Positions 15,876 to 23,929 of a stretch of DNA of 38,581 nucleotides are shown here, one piece after another. The notes beneath the pieces were generated by a model. The model did no database searches. It was not told the DNA's origin and worked only from the letters and a program-made list of their open reading frames with translations. The stretch spans positions 1 through 38,581 of the forward strand of contig JBFXHX010000035.1 of assembly GCA_050176585.1 (NCBI GenBank), given 5' to 3'. Numbering within the stretch: the stretch's first letter is position 1; each line of letters opens with the position of its first letter. Source of the stretch: CAYYWP01 sp050176585 (lineage in GTDB: Bacteria; Desulfobacterota; Binatia; HRBIN30; CADEER01). Made by a program: the position numbers and the translations under genes.

Positions 15876-16650
15876 ATGGCAGCCGATGGATGTGTTCGCG
15901 CCGCACGGGCGATGTGTATACTGACTGTGGTGAGTTCTGCGGCAGCGGCTGTCGAGGAGCGGCGGGGGGACGAGTTGCTCGACATCCTGCGCCAGAACAA
16001 TCAGATCACCGACCAATACGGCCAACGCCAGCAGCGCGCGAAGCAAGAACAGCTCGAGGACCAACGCCGGCATGTGGAGGTGCCGAACGCGCCCGCCGCG
16101 GCGCCCGTGCCCGCTCTCGATACGATGCGGGCCTACTTCAAAGACGGCTACAAGCTCGAGACCGCCGCCGGCAATTCCAGTTGAATATCGCCGCGCGCGC
16201 AGATCGACTGGAGCGTTGCGGATCCCCGCGGGCCGGTGAAAAAGAGTTCGGGCTGCGCGCCACCCCGACCGGCGGTGGCGATACATGCGGCCGTTCGGTG
16301 GGCAGGCCGACAATCCCAAACTGCAGTTCGACGGCTTGTATGTGTTCGCCAGCTATTTTTCTCACCGGCGAGCACCGGCGGCATCGGAATCTACGGGCGC
16401 CTTCGAAAAGCCGAATTGCGAAGCACAATTTCCAAACCCGATGGCTCCGCTGGGGGGAACTGGCGGCGCGCTTCTCGCGTCTGGACCTGAGCTCGAAGAA
16501 CATCGACGGCAGCGCCGAGGATGACGTGAAAGCCCCGATCAGTTGGTATTTGAATCCGAACACGCGAATCGGCGTGAACTACGTCTGGACGCACCTGGAG
16601 TCGGTTGGTGACAGCAACATCCTCCAAGGCCGCTTCCAGCTGGCCTACAG
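15876..16650 (+). pseudogene. Decayed phosphate-selective (OprO/OprP-type) porin
   Basis: The ATG at 15876 opens a 102-residue frame with the porin family's N-terminal coiled coil (DELLDILRQNNQITDQYGQR) and then FKDGYKLETAAGN before a stop at 16184. Coding continues in other frames: NFQLNIAAR and QIDWSVADPRGPVKKSSG after one-base losses near 16177 and 16195, then LQFDGLYVFASYF, LTGEH, WGELAARFSRLDLSSKNIDG and NPNTRIGVNYVWTHLESVGD, ending RFQLAY near 16648. The strand order of an OprP barrel is preserved, but the remnant spans only about 775 bp against about 1.2 kb expected, so a central block is also missing. Several independent indels plus a deletion argue for real decay rather than one sequencing error. 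Intact, it would be the outer-membrane phosphate channel feeding PstS. Confidence 0.85.
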
Positions 16651-16681
16651 AGCAAGCACAGCGCGACAGGGGGGGAGGATC

Positions 16682-17665
16682 ATGCACAGTCATACCGGGT
16701 ATCCGCGATGGGTCTGGGCGACGTTCGTCGCCATGGCGCTCGCCGGCGCCGCCGCAGCCGCTCCCGTGCAGGTGGATCCGGCGATCAAGCCGTATCAGCG
16801 GGTCGGCGGTGTCTCCGGGAATTTGAACAGCGTCGGCTCTGACACGCTGAATAACCTGATGACCCTGTGGGCCGAGGACTTTCGCAAACTGTACCCGAAC
16901 GTCCGCGTGCAGATCGAAGGCAAAGGATCGTCCACGGCGCCACCGGCGCTGATCTCCGGTACCGCGCAGCTCGGCCCGATGAGCCGCGAAATGAAGCCGA
17001 GCGAGGTGGATGCGTTCGAGAAGAAGTTCGGCTATCCACCCACGAAGGTCCGCGTCGCCATCGATGGGCTCGCGGTCTACGTCAACAAGGACAATCCCCT
17101 CCAGCAGCTGACGATGCCCCAGGTGGACGCGATCTTTTCGCAGAACCGCTCCTGCGGTTACGCCAAGGACATCGCGCGGTGGGGCGACCTCGCCTTGACC
17201 GGCGACTGGCAGGCCAGACCGATCAGCCTGTACGGACGCAATTCCGCCTCCGGTACGTACGGCTTCTTCAAGGAGCACGCGCTCTGCAATGGCGACTTCA
17301 AGAACACCGTGAAGGAGCAGCCCGGCTCCGCGTCCGTCGTGCAGGGCGTGGCCGAGGATCGGTACGGCATCGGGTACAGCGGGATCGGCTACAAGACCTC
17401 CGGAGTGAAGGCGCTGGCGCTTGCCCCGAAGGACGGCGAGCCATTCATCAGCAGCGATCCCGAGAACGTCTACTCGGGCAAGTACCCGCTGGCGCGCTTC
17501 CTGTACGTCTACGTGAACAAGCCGCCCAACGCCCCGCTCGACCCCCTGATGAGGGAATTCCTCGCCTATGTGCTGAGCCGGGAAGGGCAGACGGTGGTGG
17601 TGAAGGACGGTTACCTCCCGCTGACGAGCAAGCTCGTCACACAGGAGCTGGAGGCACTGCGCTGA
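16682..17665 (+). CDS. pstS: Phosphate ABC transporter, periplasmic phosphate-binding protein
   Basis: 327 residues from the ATG at 16682, preceded by a very strong GGGGGGAGGATC ribosome-binding site; the frame is open further upstream only because it runs through the porin remnant. A signal peptide covers roughly residues 1-26 (hydrophobic VWATFVAMALAG, cleavage after the Ala run). The mature part has NSVGSDTLNNLM, EGKGSSTAPPALISGTAQLGPMSR (phosphate-binding loop), and YGRNSASGTYGFFKEH (second phosphate-binding loop), all standard for the PstS fold. It captures phosphate in the periplasm and delivers it to PstCA. First intact gene of the pst-pho operon; pstC starts 14 bp later. Confidence 0.95.
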   Translation: MHSHTGYPRWVWATFVAMALAGAAAAAPVQVDPAIKPYQRVGGVSGNLNSVGSDTLNNLMTLWAEDFRKLYPNVRVQIEGKGSSTAPPALISGTAQLGPMSREMKPSEVDAFEKKFGYPPTKVRVAIDGLAVYVNKDNPLQQLTMPQVDAIFSQNRSCGYAKDIARWGDLALTGDWQARPISLYGRNSASGTYGFFKEHALCNGDFKNTVKEQPGSASVVQGVAEDRYGIGYSGIGYKTSGVKALALAPKDGEPFISSDPENVYSGKYPLARFLYVYVNKPPNAPLDPLMREFLAYVLSREGQTVVVKDGYLPLTSKLVTQELEALR

Positions 17666-17679
17666 GCACGGATGCCGGA

Positions 17680-19932
17680 ATGTCGGCGCGCGGCCCAGTT
17701 GCGGGCGCGCCCGAAGCGATCGCCAGCGCGGTAAGCGCGCGCGCGCCCGCGCTCGCGCGGGCGCGGCGGCGCGTCTTCGTGGATCGGTTGGCGGCGGTCC
17801 TGGTGCGGGCCGGCGGCCTGGGAATCATCGCCAGCATTCTGGCGATACTGATCTTCATCGTCGCCGAAGTCGCGCCATTACTGTCCTCGCCGCGGGTGTC
17901 CACCGAGCGGATCTTGCCGCTCGGCAACGACGGAACGGTGCGGGCAATGGTCGCCGACGAATACGGCACCCACGTGGCCACGCTCGACCTGAGCGGCGCG
18001 GTGCGGGTGCTCCGCCTCGATGACGGCGCCCAAGTCGCGAACGCCTCGCTGCTGCCCACTGGCGCGGCGCTGGTGGCGGCCCAGGTGCCCCCCGATAGCG
18101 GCCTGCTCACCGGCGCGAGCGCCGATGGCCGTGTGCTGCTCGCCCCGGTGCATTGGCACACGCGCTTCGTCGGCGATCGGCGCGTGTTGACGCCGGCCCT
18201 GCCAGAGGCGGTCGCCATCCAGGTCGATCCGGCGGGGCATCCCGTCCCGGTCTATGCCGCGCAGCTGAGCGCCAGCGGCGCGGCGGCGGTCGCCGCGCAG
18301 CTGGCGGACGGCACGCTGGTGGTCATCCGGCAGACGAAGAAAGAAAACGCGTTTACGGGCGAGGTCACGGAGGCGCGGGAGCGCGCCAGCGCACCGGTGG
18401 CGCAGCGGCTGACGGCGTTGGCCATGGATCCCGAGCAGCGCAATGTGTACGGCGCCGACCAGGGCGGGAATCTCTTCTGGTGGACGCTCGACGGCAGCCG
18501 CATTGGCGAGCCCCAAGTGATCGCGGCGGGACCGCAGGTCACCGCGCTCTCGCTGCTGCTCGGCGGGCGGTCGTTGGTGGTCGGCCAGGCCGATGGCTCG
18601 CTCAGTGTGTGGTTCACCGCGCCGGGGGCAGGCGGCTCGCGACTGACCCGCGTGCGCGACTTCCCGCGCCGCCCCGCCCCGATCACCGCGATCGCGCCGT
18701 CCCAGCGCGACAAGGGCTTCCTGGCGCAGGATGCCGCCGGCGGCCTCGGATTGTATTACTCGACCTCGCACCGCACGCTGTGGACGGGCGCGGGGCCCTT
18801 CGCTGGCACCGCGTTGGCGCTCGCGCCGCGCGGCGGGGCGGGATACGTGGCCGGCGACCGCGAGCTCGCGGTGCTCGACATTCACAATCCGCATCCGGAG
18901 GTCAGCTTCGGCGCGCTGTTCGGCCGCGTGTGGTACGAAGGCTACGCGGGGCCCGGGTACGTCTGGCAGTCGAGCGGCGCGAACGATGCCTTCGAGCCCA
19001 AGATCAGCCTCACCCCTTTGCTGATCGGCACGCTCAAGGGCACGGTCTACTCGCTGATCATCGCGATTCCGCTCGCGGTGCTCGGCGCGATGTACCTGTC
19101 GCAGTTCATGCACCCGCGCCTGAAGGCGCTGATCAAGCCGGCGGTCGAGATCATGGCCGCGCTGCCGAGCGTGGTGCTCGGGTTCCTCGCCGGGCTGTGG
19201 CTCGCGCCGCGCGTACAGCGGATGTTCCCGGCGCTGCTGCTCATGGCCATCCTCTTCCCGCTGTTGTCGATCGCCGCTGGCGCCCTCTGGCAAGCCGTTC
19301 CGCGTCGCTGGCGCGCGCGGCTGCCGATGGGCAGCGAGGTCGCCTTGATGGTGCTCGCGCTGGCAGTCGGTCTCGCCGCCTGCATAGCGTTGCAAGCACC
19401 GGTAGAGCGTGCCGTCTTCGGCGGAAATTTCCAAGCGTGGCTGCTGCATGCCACCGGCTTCACCTACGATCAGCGCAACGCGCTCATCGTCGGAATGGCG
19501 ATGGGTTTCGCGGTGATCCCGATCATCTTCGCCATTGCCGAGGACGCCTTTTCCAACGTCCCGCGCGACCTGGTCTCCGGGTCGCTCGCGCTCGGTGCGA
19601 GTCGCTGGCAGACGGTGACCCGCATCGTACTGCCGACCGCCAGCCCGGGGATCTTCTCCGCCATCATGGTCGGGTTCGGGCGCGCGGTGGGCGAGACGAT
19701 GATCGTGCTGATGGCGACCGGCAATACGCCGATTCTCGACTGGAGCCCCTTCACCGGCTTTCGCACCCTGTCGGCGAACATCGCCGTCGAGATCCCGGAG
19801 GCGCCGATCGGCGATACGCTGTACCGCGTGCTCTTCCTGGCCGCGCTGTTGCTGTTCGTCGTGACCTTCATCATCAACACCGCGGCGGAGTTGGTGCGCG
19901 TGCGCCTGCGCCGGCGGTACGCGCAGTTGTGA
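17680..19932 (+). CDS. pstC: Phosphate ABC transporter permease with large extracytoplasmic domain
   Basis: 750 residues, more than twice the Escherichia PstC (about 320). Residues 44-66 form the first transmembrane helix. A long soluble segment, about 70-440, follows, with WD/propeller-like repeats such as GSLSVWFT and GRVLLAPVHW. The permease core starts near TPLLIGTLKGTVYSLIIAIPLAVLG and contains the EAA loop AEDAFSNVPRDLVSGSLALGASRWQ, which docks on PstB. Long PstC proteins of this layout occur in several gammaproteobacteria, including Pseudomonas. The role of the inserted domain is unknown; a periplasmic location follows from topology. The start at 17680 follows GCCGGA; pstA overlaps its stop. 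Confidence 0.93.
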   Translation: MSARGPVAGAPEAIASAVSARAPALARARRRVFVDRLAAVLVRAGGLGIIASILAILIFIVAEVAPLLSSPRVSTERILPLGNDGTVRAMVADEYGTHVATLDLSGAVRVLRLDDGAQVANASLLPTGAALVAAQVPPDSGLLTGASADGRVLLAPVHWHTRFVGDRRVLTPALPEAVAIQVDPAGHPVPVYAAQLSASGAAAVAAQLADGTLVVIRQTKKENAFTGEVTEARERASAPVAQRLTALAMDPEQRNVYGADQGGNLFWWTLDGSRIGEPQVIAAGPQVTALSLLLGGRSLVVGQADGSLSVWFTAPGAGGSRLTRVRDFPRRPAPITAIAPSQRDKGFLAQDAAGGLGLYYSTSHRTLWTGAGPFAGTALALAPRGGAGYVAGDRELAVLDIHNPHPEVSFGALFGRVWYEGYAGPGYVWQSSGANDAFEPKISLTPLLIGTLKGTVYSLIIAIPLAVLGAMYLSQFMHPRLKALIKPAVEIMAALPSVVLGFLAGLWLAPRVQRMFPALLLMAILFPLLSIAAGALWQAVPRRWRARLPMGSEVALMVLALAVGLAACIALQAPVERAVFGGNFQAWLLHATGFTYDQRNALIVGMAMGFAVIPIIFAIAEDAFSNVPRDLVSGSLALGASRWQTVTRIVLPTASPGIFSAIMVGFGRAVGETMIVLMATGNTPILDWSPFTGFRTLSANIAVEIPEAPIGDTLYRVLFLAALLLFVVTFIINTAAELVRVRLRRRYAQL

Positions 19933-21566
19933 GCGAGGCCATGCGGCGGACCGACATCATGGGACAGTCGCTGACCTGGCTTTGCGGGGGCGCGCTCGCG
20001 CTCAGCCTGCTGCTGGCCGGCGGTCTGTTGGCGCTCATCGCCGTGTACGGCCTCGGCTATTTTTGGCAGAAGCCGCTGACGCTGCTGACGTTGCGGAACG
20101 GCCCGCCGGTGCTCGGTGAAGTCATCGAGCACGAGCCCCGTCCGGCGGCAGACGGCGTCGGCGTGGACGGTATGCGCACCCGCGTGAAGATCGGCAACCG
20201 CGATCTGTACGGGCTCGACTTCCGCTGGATCGACGACGTCGAGATCGCGGGACAGGCGACACCGTCCGGAGCCGTGCTGCTCGAGCGCTTCGAATGGGGC
20301 GACTTCTACGGCACCATGCGCGAGCTGCGCCGGGGGACCGAGGTGCTCGCCACCGGACCCGAAGCGGTGTGGGCGGCGTTCCACCCGTTGCACGCCGAGA
20401 AGCTGCGCCAGCGGAAGACGATCGCCGCGCTCGAGCGCGGGGCGATCGCCGACGTGAGCTACGAGCTCGAGGAGTTACGGCTGGCGGAGCGCCGTCTCGC
20501 GCTGGACGACCCGCCGGCGGCGGAACGCGCCGCGCGGCAGGCGGAGATCGACGCGCGCCGCGCCGTCCTGCACGCGCAATACGACCACCTTTCCGCGGAG
20601 CTCGCCGGTTTGCGCGCGCAGCTCGAGGCCGAGCACCTCGTCATGGAAGCGGCCGATGGCCAGACCAAGGAGATCGCGGTCGGCGACATCGTCGAGGCGC
20701 TGCGGCCGAATGCGATGGGCTGGCCGGCGAAGGCGTGGCTGTATGCGCAGCGGCTGTGGGGGTTCGTCACCGCCGAGCCGCGCGAGTCCAACACGGAAGG
20801 CGGCATCTTCCCCGCTATCTTCGGCACCGTGATGATGGTCTTCCTGATGTCGTTCGTCGTCGCGCCGTTCGGCGTGCTCGCCGCCCTCTACCTGCGCGAG
20901 TACGCCCGCGAGGGCGCGGTAGTGCGCGCGGTGCGGATAGCGGTCAACAACCTGGCCGGCGTGCCGTCGATCGTCTTCGGCGTGTTCGGGCTCGGATTCT
21001 TCGTGTACCTCGTCGGCGGGACTATCGATCAGCTCTTCTTTCCCGAGGCGCTTCCCACGCCGACGTTCGGCACCGGCGGCATCCTGTGGGCGAGTCTCAC
21101 CCTGGCGATCTTGACCGTGCCGGTCGTCATTGTCGCTACTGAGGAGGGGTTGGCGGCGGTGCCCCGCGTCGTTCGGGAAGGCTCGCTGGCGCTCGGCGCG
21201 ACGAAGTTCGAGACGATCTGGCGCGTGGTGCTGCCCGCCGCGGCGCCCGGTATTCTGACCGGGATGATCCTGGCGATGGCGCGGGCGGCCGGTGAAGTCG
21301 CGCCTTTGATGATCGTCGGCATGGTGAAGCTCGCCCCGGCGCTGCCGATCGACCATCATTTCCCGTTCATCCATCTCGAGCGCAAGTTCATGCACCTGGG
21401 CTTCCACATCTACGACGTCGGCTTCCAGAGTCCCAACGTTGAGGCGACCCAGCCGCTCGTGTTCGCCACCGCCCTGTTGCTCGTCGCCGTGGTCACATCG
21501 ATGAACTTGATCGCTATCGTCATGCGCAATCGACTGCGACGGCGCTATGCAACCGGTGTGCTCTGA
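19929..21566 (+). CDS. pstA: Phosphate ABC transporter permease, long form
   Basis: 545 residues from a GTG that overlaps the pstC stop (GTGA); an ATG at 19941 is an alternative. One transmembrane helix lies near residues 15-38. Then comes a soluble domain containing a long charged helical stretch (ALERGAIADVSYELEELRLAERR, LSAELAGLRAQLEAEHLV) that looks like a coiled coil. The permease core begins near residue 292 at EGGIFPAIFGTVMMVFLM. The EAA loop is TEEGLAAVPRVVREGSLALGATKFE. It pairs with PstC to form the membrane channel. The enlarged extracytoplasmic part parallels that of PstC, so the two inserts may contact each other. Confidence 0.92.
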   Translation: MSEAMRRTDIMGQSLTWLCGGALALSLLLAGGLLALIAVYGLGYFWQKPLTLLTLRNGPPVLGEVIEHEPRPAADGVGVDGMRTRVKIGNRDLYGLDFRWIDDVEIAGQATPSGAVLLERFEWGDFYGTMRELRRGTEVLATGPEAVWAAFHPLHAEKLRQRKTIAALERGAIADVSYELEELRLAERRLALDDPPAAERAARQAEIDARRAVLHAQYDHLSAELAGLRAQLEAEHLVMEAADGQTKEIAVGDIVEALRPNAMGWPAKAWLYAQRLWGFVTAEPRESNTEGGIFPAIFGTVMMVFLMSFVVAPFGVLAALYLREYAREGAVVRAVRIAVNNLAGVPSIVFGVFGLGFFVYLVGGTIDQLFFPEALPTPTFGTGGILWASLTLAILTVPVVIVATEEGLAAVPRVVREGSLALGATKFETIWRVVLPAAAPGILTGMILAMARAAGEVAPLMIVGMVKLAPALPIDHHFPFIHLERKFMHLGFHIYDVGFQSPNVEATQPLVFATALLLVAVVTSMNLIAIVMRNRLRRRYATGVL

Positions 21567-21575
21567 GTCGCACCC

Positions 21576-22466
21576 ATGCCGGAAAGCATGTATAAATCGA
21601 CCCCGATGAACATCGGCCCATCGCTGTTGCGCAGCGGGGCAACGCTCGCCGACGGGGAGGCGGCCGGCCTGGGTTCCTCGGCTACTGCGGCCGCGGCGTC
21701 ACAGCCGGCACTGCGTACCCTTCTGAAGGTTGACGAGCTGTCGCTCTGGTACGGGCCCGCGCGGGCGCTGAACCGCATCACCCTCGACATCGCCGAGAAG
21801 TACGTCACCGCCTTCATCGGCCCGTCGGGTTGCGGCAAATCTACGCTGCTGCGCTGCTTCAACCGCCTGAACGACCTCGTGGACGGCGTCCGCATCGAAG
21901 GCGACATCCGCTTCGAGGGCGAGAGCATCTACGACCCGGCACTCGACGTGAACGCGCTGCGCAAGCGCGTCGGGATGGTGTTCCAGAAGTCCAACCCGTT
22001 TCCGAAATCGATCTTCGAGAACATCGCCTACGGCTGCCGGATTCATGGCATCAACCGGCGGGACGAGCTGGAGGCCATCGTCGAGCGCAGCCTGCGCAGC
22101 GCCGCGCTGTGGGGCGAGGTCAAAGACCGCCTGAGCGAGAGCGCCCTCAGCCTCTCCGGCGGGCAGCAGCAGCGCCTGTGCATCGCGCGCGCGATCGCGA
22201 TCGAGCCGGAGGTGCTGCTGTTGGACGAGCCCTGCTCCGCGCTCGACCCGGTGGCGACCGCGAAGATCGAGGACCTCATCCACGAGCTCAAGAAGCGCTA
22301 CACGATCGTCATCGTCACGCACAACATGCAGCAGGCGGCGCGGGTGTCCGACTACACCGCGTTCCTGTACCTCGGCGAGCTGATCGAGACCGGCTCGACC
22401 GAGCAGATTTTCACCGCGCCTGCGAAACGCGAGACCGAGGACTACATCACCGGGCGGTTCGGTTGA
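21576..22466 (+). CDS. pstB: Phosphate ABC transporter ATP-binding protein
   Basis: 296 residues, about 40 longer than usual at the N-terminus; starts at 21588 or 21606 are also possible, since no clear Shine-Dalgarno precedes 21576. Walker A is GPSGCGKST (82-90), the ABC signature is LSGGQQQRLCIARAI, Walker B is LLLDEPCSALDP, and the switch His is in IVTHNMQQAARVSDY. NPFPKSIFENIAYG is a PstB-specific phrase. It powers phosphate import and, with PhoU, relays transporter state to PhoR. It lies 9 bp after pstA and 19 bp before phoU. Confidence 0.96.
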   Translation: MPESMYKSTPMNIGPSLLRSGATLADGEAAGLGSSATAAAASQPALRTLLKVDELSLWYGPARALNRITLDIAEKYVTAFIGPSGCGKSTLLRCFNRLNDLVDGVRIEGDIRFEGESIYDPALDVNALRKRVGMVFQKSNPFPKSIFENIAYGCRIHGINRRDELEAIVERSLRSAALWGEVKDRLSESALSLSGGQQQRLCIARAIAIEPEVLLLDEPCSALDPVATAKIEDLIHELKKRYTIVIVTHNMQQAARVSDYTAFLYLGELIETGSTEQIFTAPAKRETEDYITGRFG

Positions 22467-22485
22467 CGGGGGCTGGGAGGTCGGC

Positions 22486-23175
22486 ATGACGCTGCGTGCA
22501 CACATCGATCGGCACTACGAAGAGGAGCTGCAGGAGCTGCGCCATCTGGTCCTCGAAATGGGCGGCATCGTCGAGAAGCAGATCGCCGACGCGGTGCAGG
22601 CGCTGGTCGAGCGCGATGTGGAGTTCGCGCGGTTGATCATCGAGCGGGATCGCACCGTGAATCGGATGGAAGTGCGCATCGACGACGCCTGCCTGCGACT
22701 GCTCGCGCTGCACCAACCCGCCGGCCGCGACCTGCGGCTGATTACCACGGCACTGAAGATCACCACCGACCTCGAGCGCGCCGGCGACATGGCGGAGAAC
22801 ATCTGCGAGCGGGTGATCGAGCTCGGCCGTGAGCCGCAACTGAAGCCGTTCATCGATCTGCCGCGCATGGCCGCGCTGGCACTCGGCATGCTGCGCCAGG
22901 CGCTCGATGCATTCGTGCGCGAAGATGCAGACCTCGCGCTGCAGGTCTGCCAACAGGACGACGCGGTCGATCAGCTCACCGACCAGGTGCTGCGGGAATT
23001 GCTCACATTCATGATGGAGGATCCCCATACCATCTCCCGCGCGTTGCGTCTGATCTTCGTCTCGAAGTACCTCGAGCGCATTGCCGATCATGCGACGAAC
23101 ATCGGCGAGATGGTCGTGTTCATGGTCAAGGGCAAGAGCATTCGCCATCTCGAGCGTCCCCCTTCTCTCTCGTGA
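22486..23175 (+). CDS. phoU: Phosphate signalling regulator PhoU
   Basis: 229 residues, all helical, with the two PhoU repeats. The metal/contact motifs are DLERAGDMAENI in the first repeat and YLERIADHATNIGE in the second. PhoU damps PhoR kinase activity when phosphate is ample and modulates Pst transport. GGGAGGT lies about 8 bases before the ATG. The last codons overlap the phoB GTG by 4 bases. Confidence 0.95.
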   Translation: MTLRAHIDRHYEEELQELRHLVLEMGGIVEKQIADAVQALVERDVEFARLIIERDRTVNRMEVRIDDACLRLLALHQPAGRDLRLITTALKITTDLERAGDMAENICERVIELGREPQLKPFIDLPRMAALALGMLRQALDAFVREDADLALQVCQQDDAVDQLTDQVLRELLTFMMEDPHTISRALRLIFVSKYLERIADHATNIGEMVVFMVKGKSIRHLERPPSLS

Positions 23176-23900
23176 CCGACGCGCTCAAAAAGAAAATCTT
23201 GGTCGTCGAGGACGAGCCGGACATCCGCGAGCTTGTGCGCTACAACCTCGAGCAGGCCGGGTTCCGCGTGATCGAAGCGCAGGAGGGCGAAGAGGCGCTG
23301 CGCAGGGTGGCCGCCGATGATCCCTCCTTGATCATCCTGGACCTCATGCTGCCGCAGGGCGACGGCCTCGAGGTCTGCCGCATCCTCCGCGCGCGGGCCG
23401 AGACGGCGGCGCTGCCGATCGTGATGCTGACGGCCAGAGCGGGCGAGGTGGATCGAGTGCTCGGCCTGGAGTTCGGCGCCGACGATTACATCACGAAGCC
23501 ATTCAGCCCCCGCGAGCTCGTGGCGCGCGTCCGCGCCGTCCTGCGGCGCGCCGAGGTGGCCGAGCCGGGCGCGCCGCCGAACGTGTACCACCGCGGTCGT
23601 CTGAAGATCGATTTCGATCGCCACGAGGCGTGGCTGGACGAACGCCCGCTGGAGCTCAGCCTGCGCGAGTTCCAACTGCTCAAGTTCTTCGTGCGCAATC
23701 CGAACCGGGTCTACGATCGATTGACCATTCTCGACTTGGTGTGGGGCAACGACACCTACGTCGAGCCGCGCACGGTCGACGTGCACGTGCGCCGCTTGCG
23801 CATGCTGGTCGAGCGCAACGCGTCCAACCCCGAGCTCATCCAAACCGTGCGCGGCGTCGGTTACCGGTTCAACGACCAAGCGCTGGACGGCGGCTCGTAA
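23172..23900 (+). CDS. phoB: Phosphate regulon response regulator
   Basis: 242 residues, OmpR/PhoB type. The receiver domain (about 1-125) has the acidic pocket VVEDEPD, phospho-acceptor Asp57 in IILDLMLPQ, Thr87 in MLTA and Lys109 in DDYITKPF. The C-terminal winged helix has LSLREFQLLKFF, NRVYDRLTILDLVWG, and the recognition helix VEPRTVDVHVRRLR, which match PhoB closely. The start is a GTG overlapping the phoU stop. Expected to bind Pho boxes such as the one proposed at 15806-15834. Gene order phoU-phoB-phoR directly after pst differs from the separate phoBR of Escherichia. Confidence 0.95.
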   Translation: MTDALKKKILVVEDEPDIRELVRYNLEQAGFRVIEAQEGEEALRRVAADDPSLIILDLMLPQGDGLEVCRILRARAETAALPIVMLTARAGEVDRVLGLEFGADDYITKPFSPRELVARVRAVLRRAEVAEPGAPPNVYHRGRLKIDFDRHEAWLDERPLELSLREFQLLKFFVRNPNRVYDRLTILDLVWGNDTYVEPRTVDVHVRRLRMLVERNASNPELIQTVRGVGYRFNDQALDGGS

Positions 23901-23929
23901 CCGGGTAGTCCGCCAGTGCGCGCGCCCCC

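Noticed and set aside
17878..19449. A 523-codon minus-strand frame opposite pstC
   Set aside because: Charged low-complexity translation with no family resemblance; pstC is clearly real on the plus strand.
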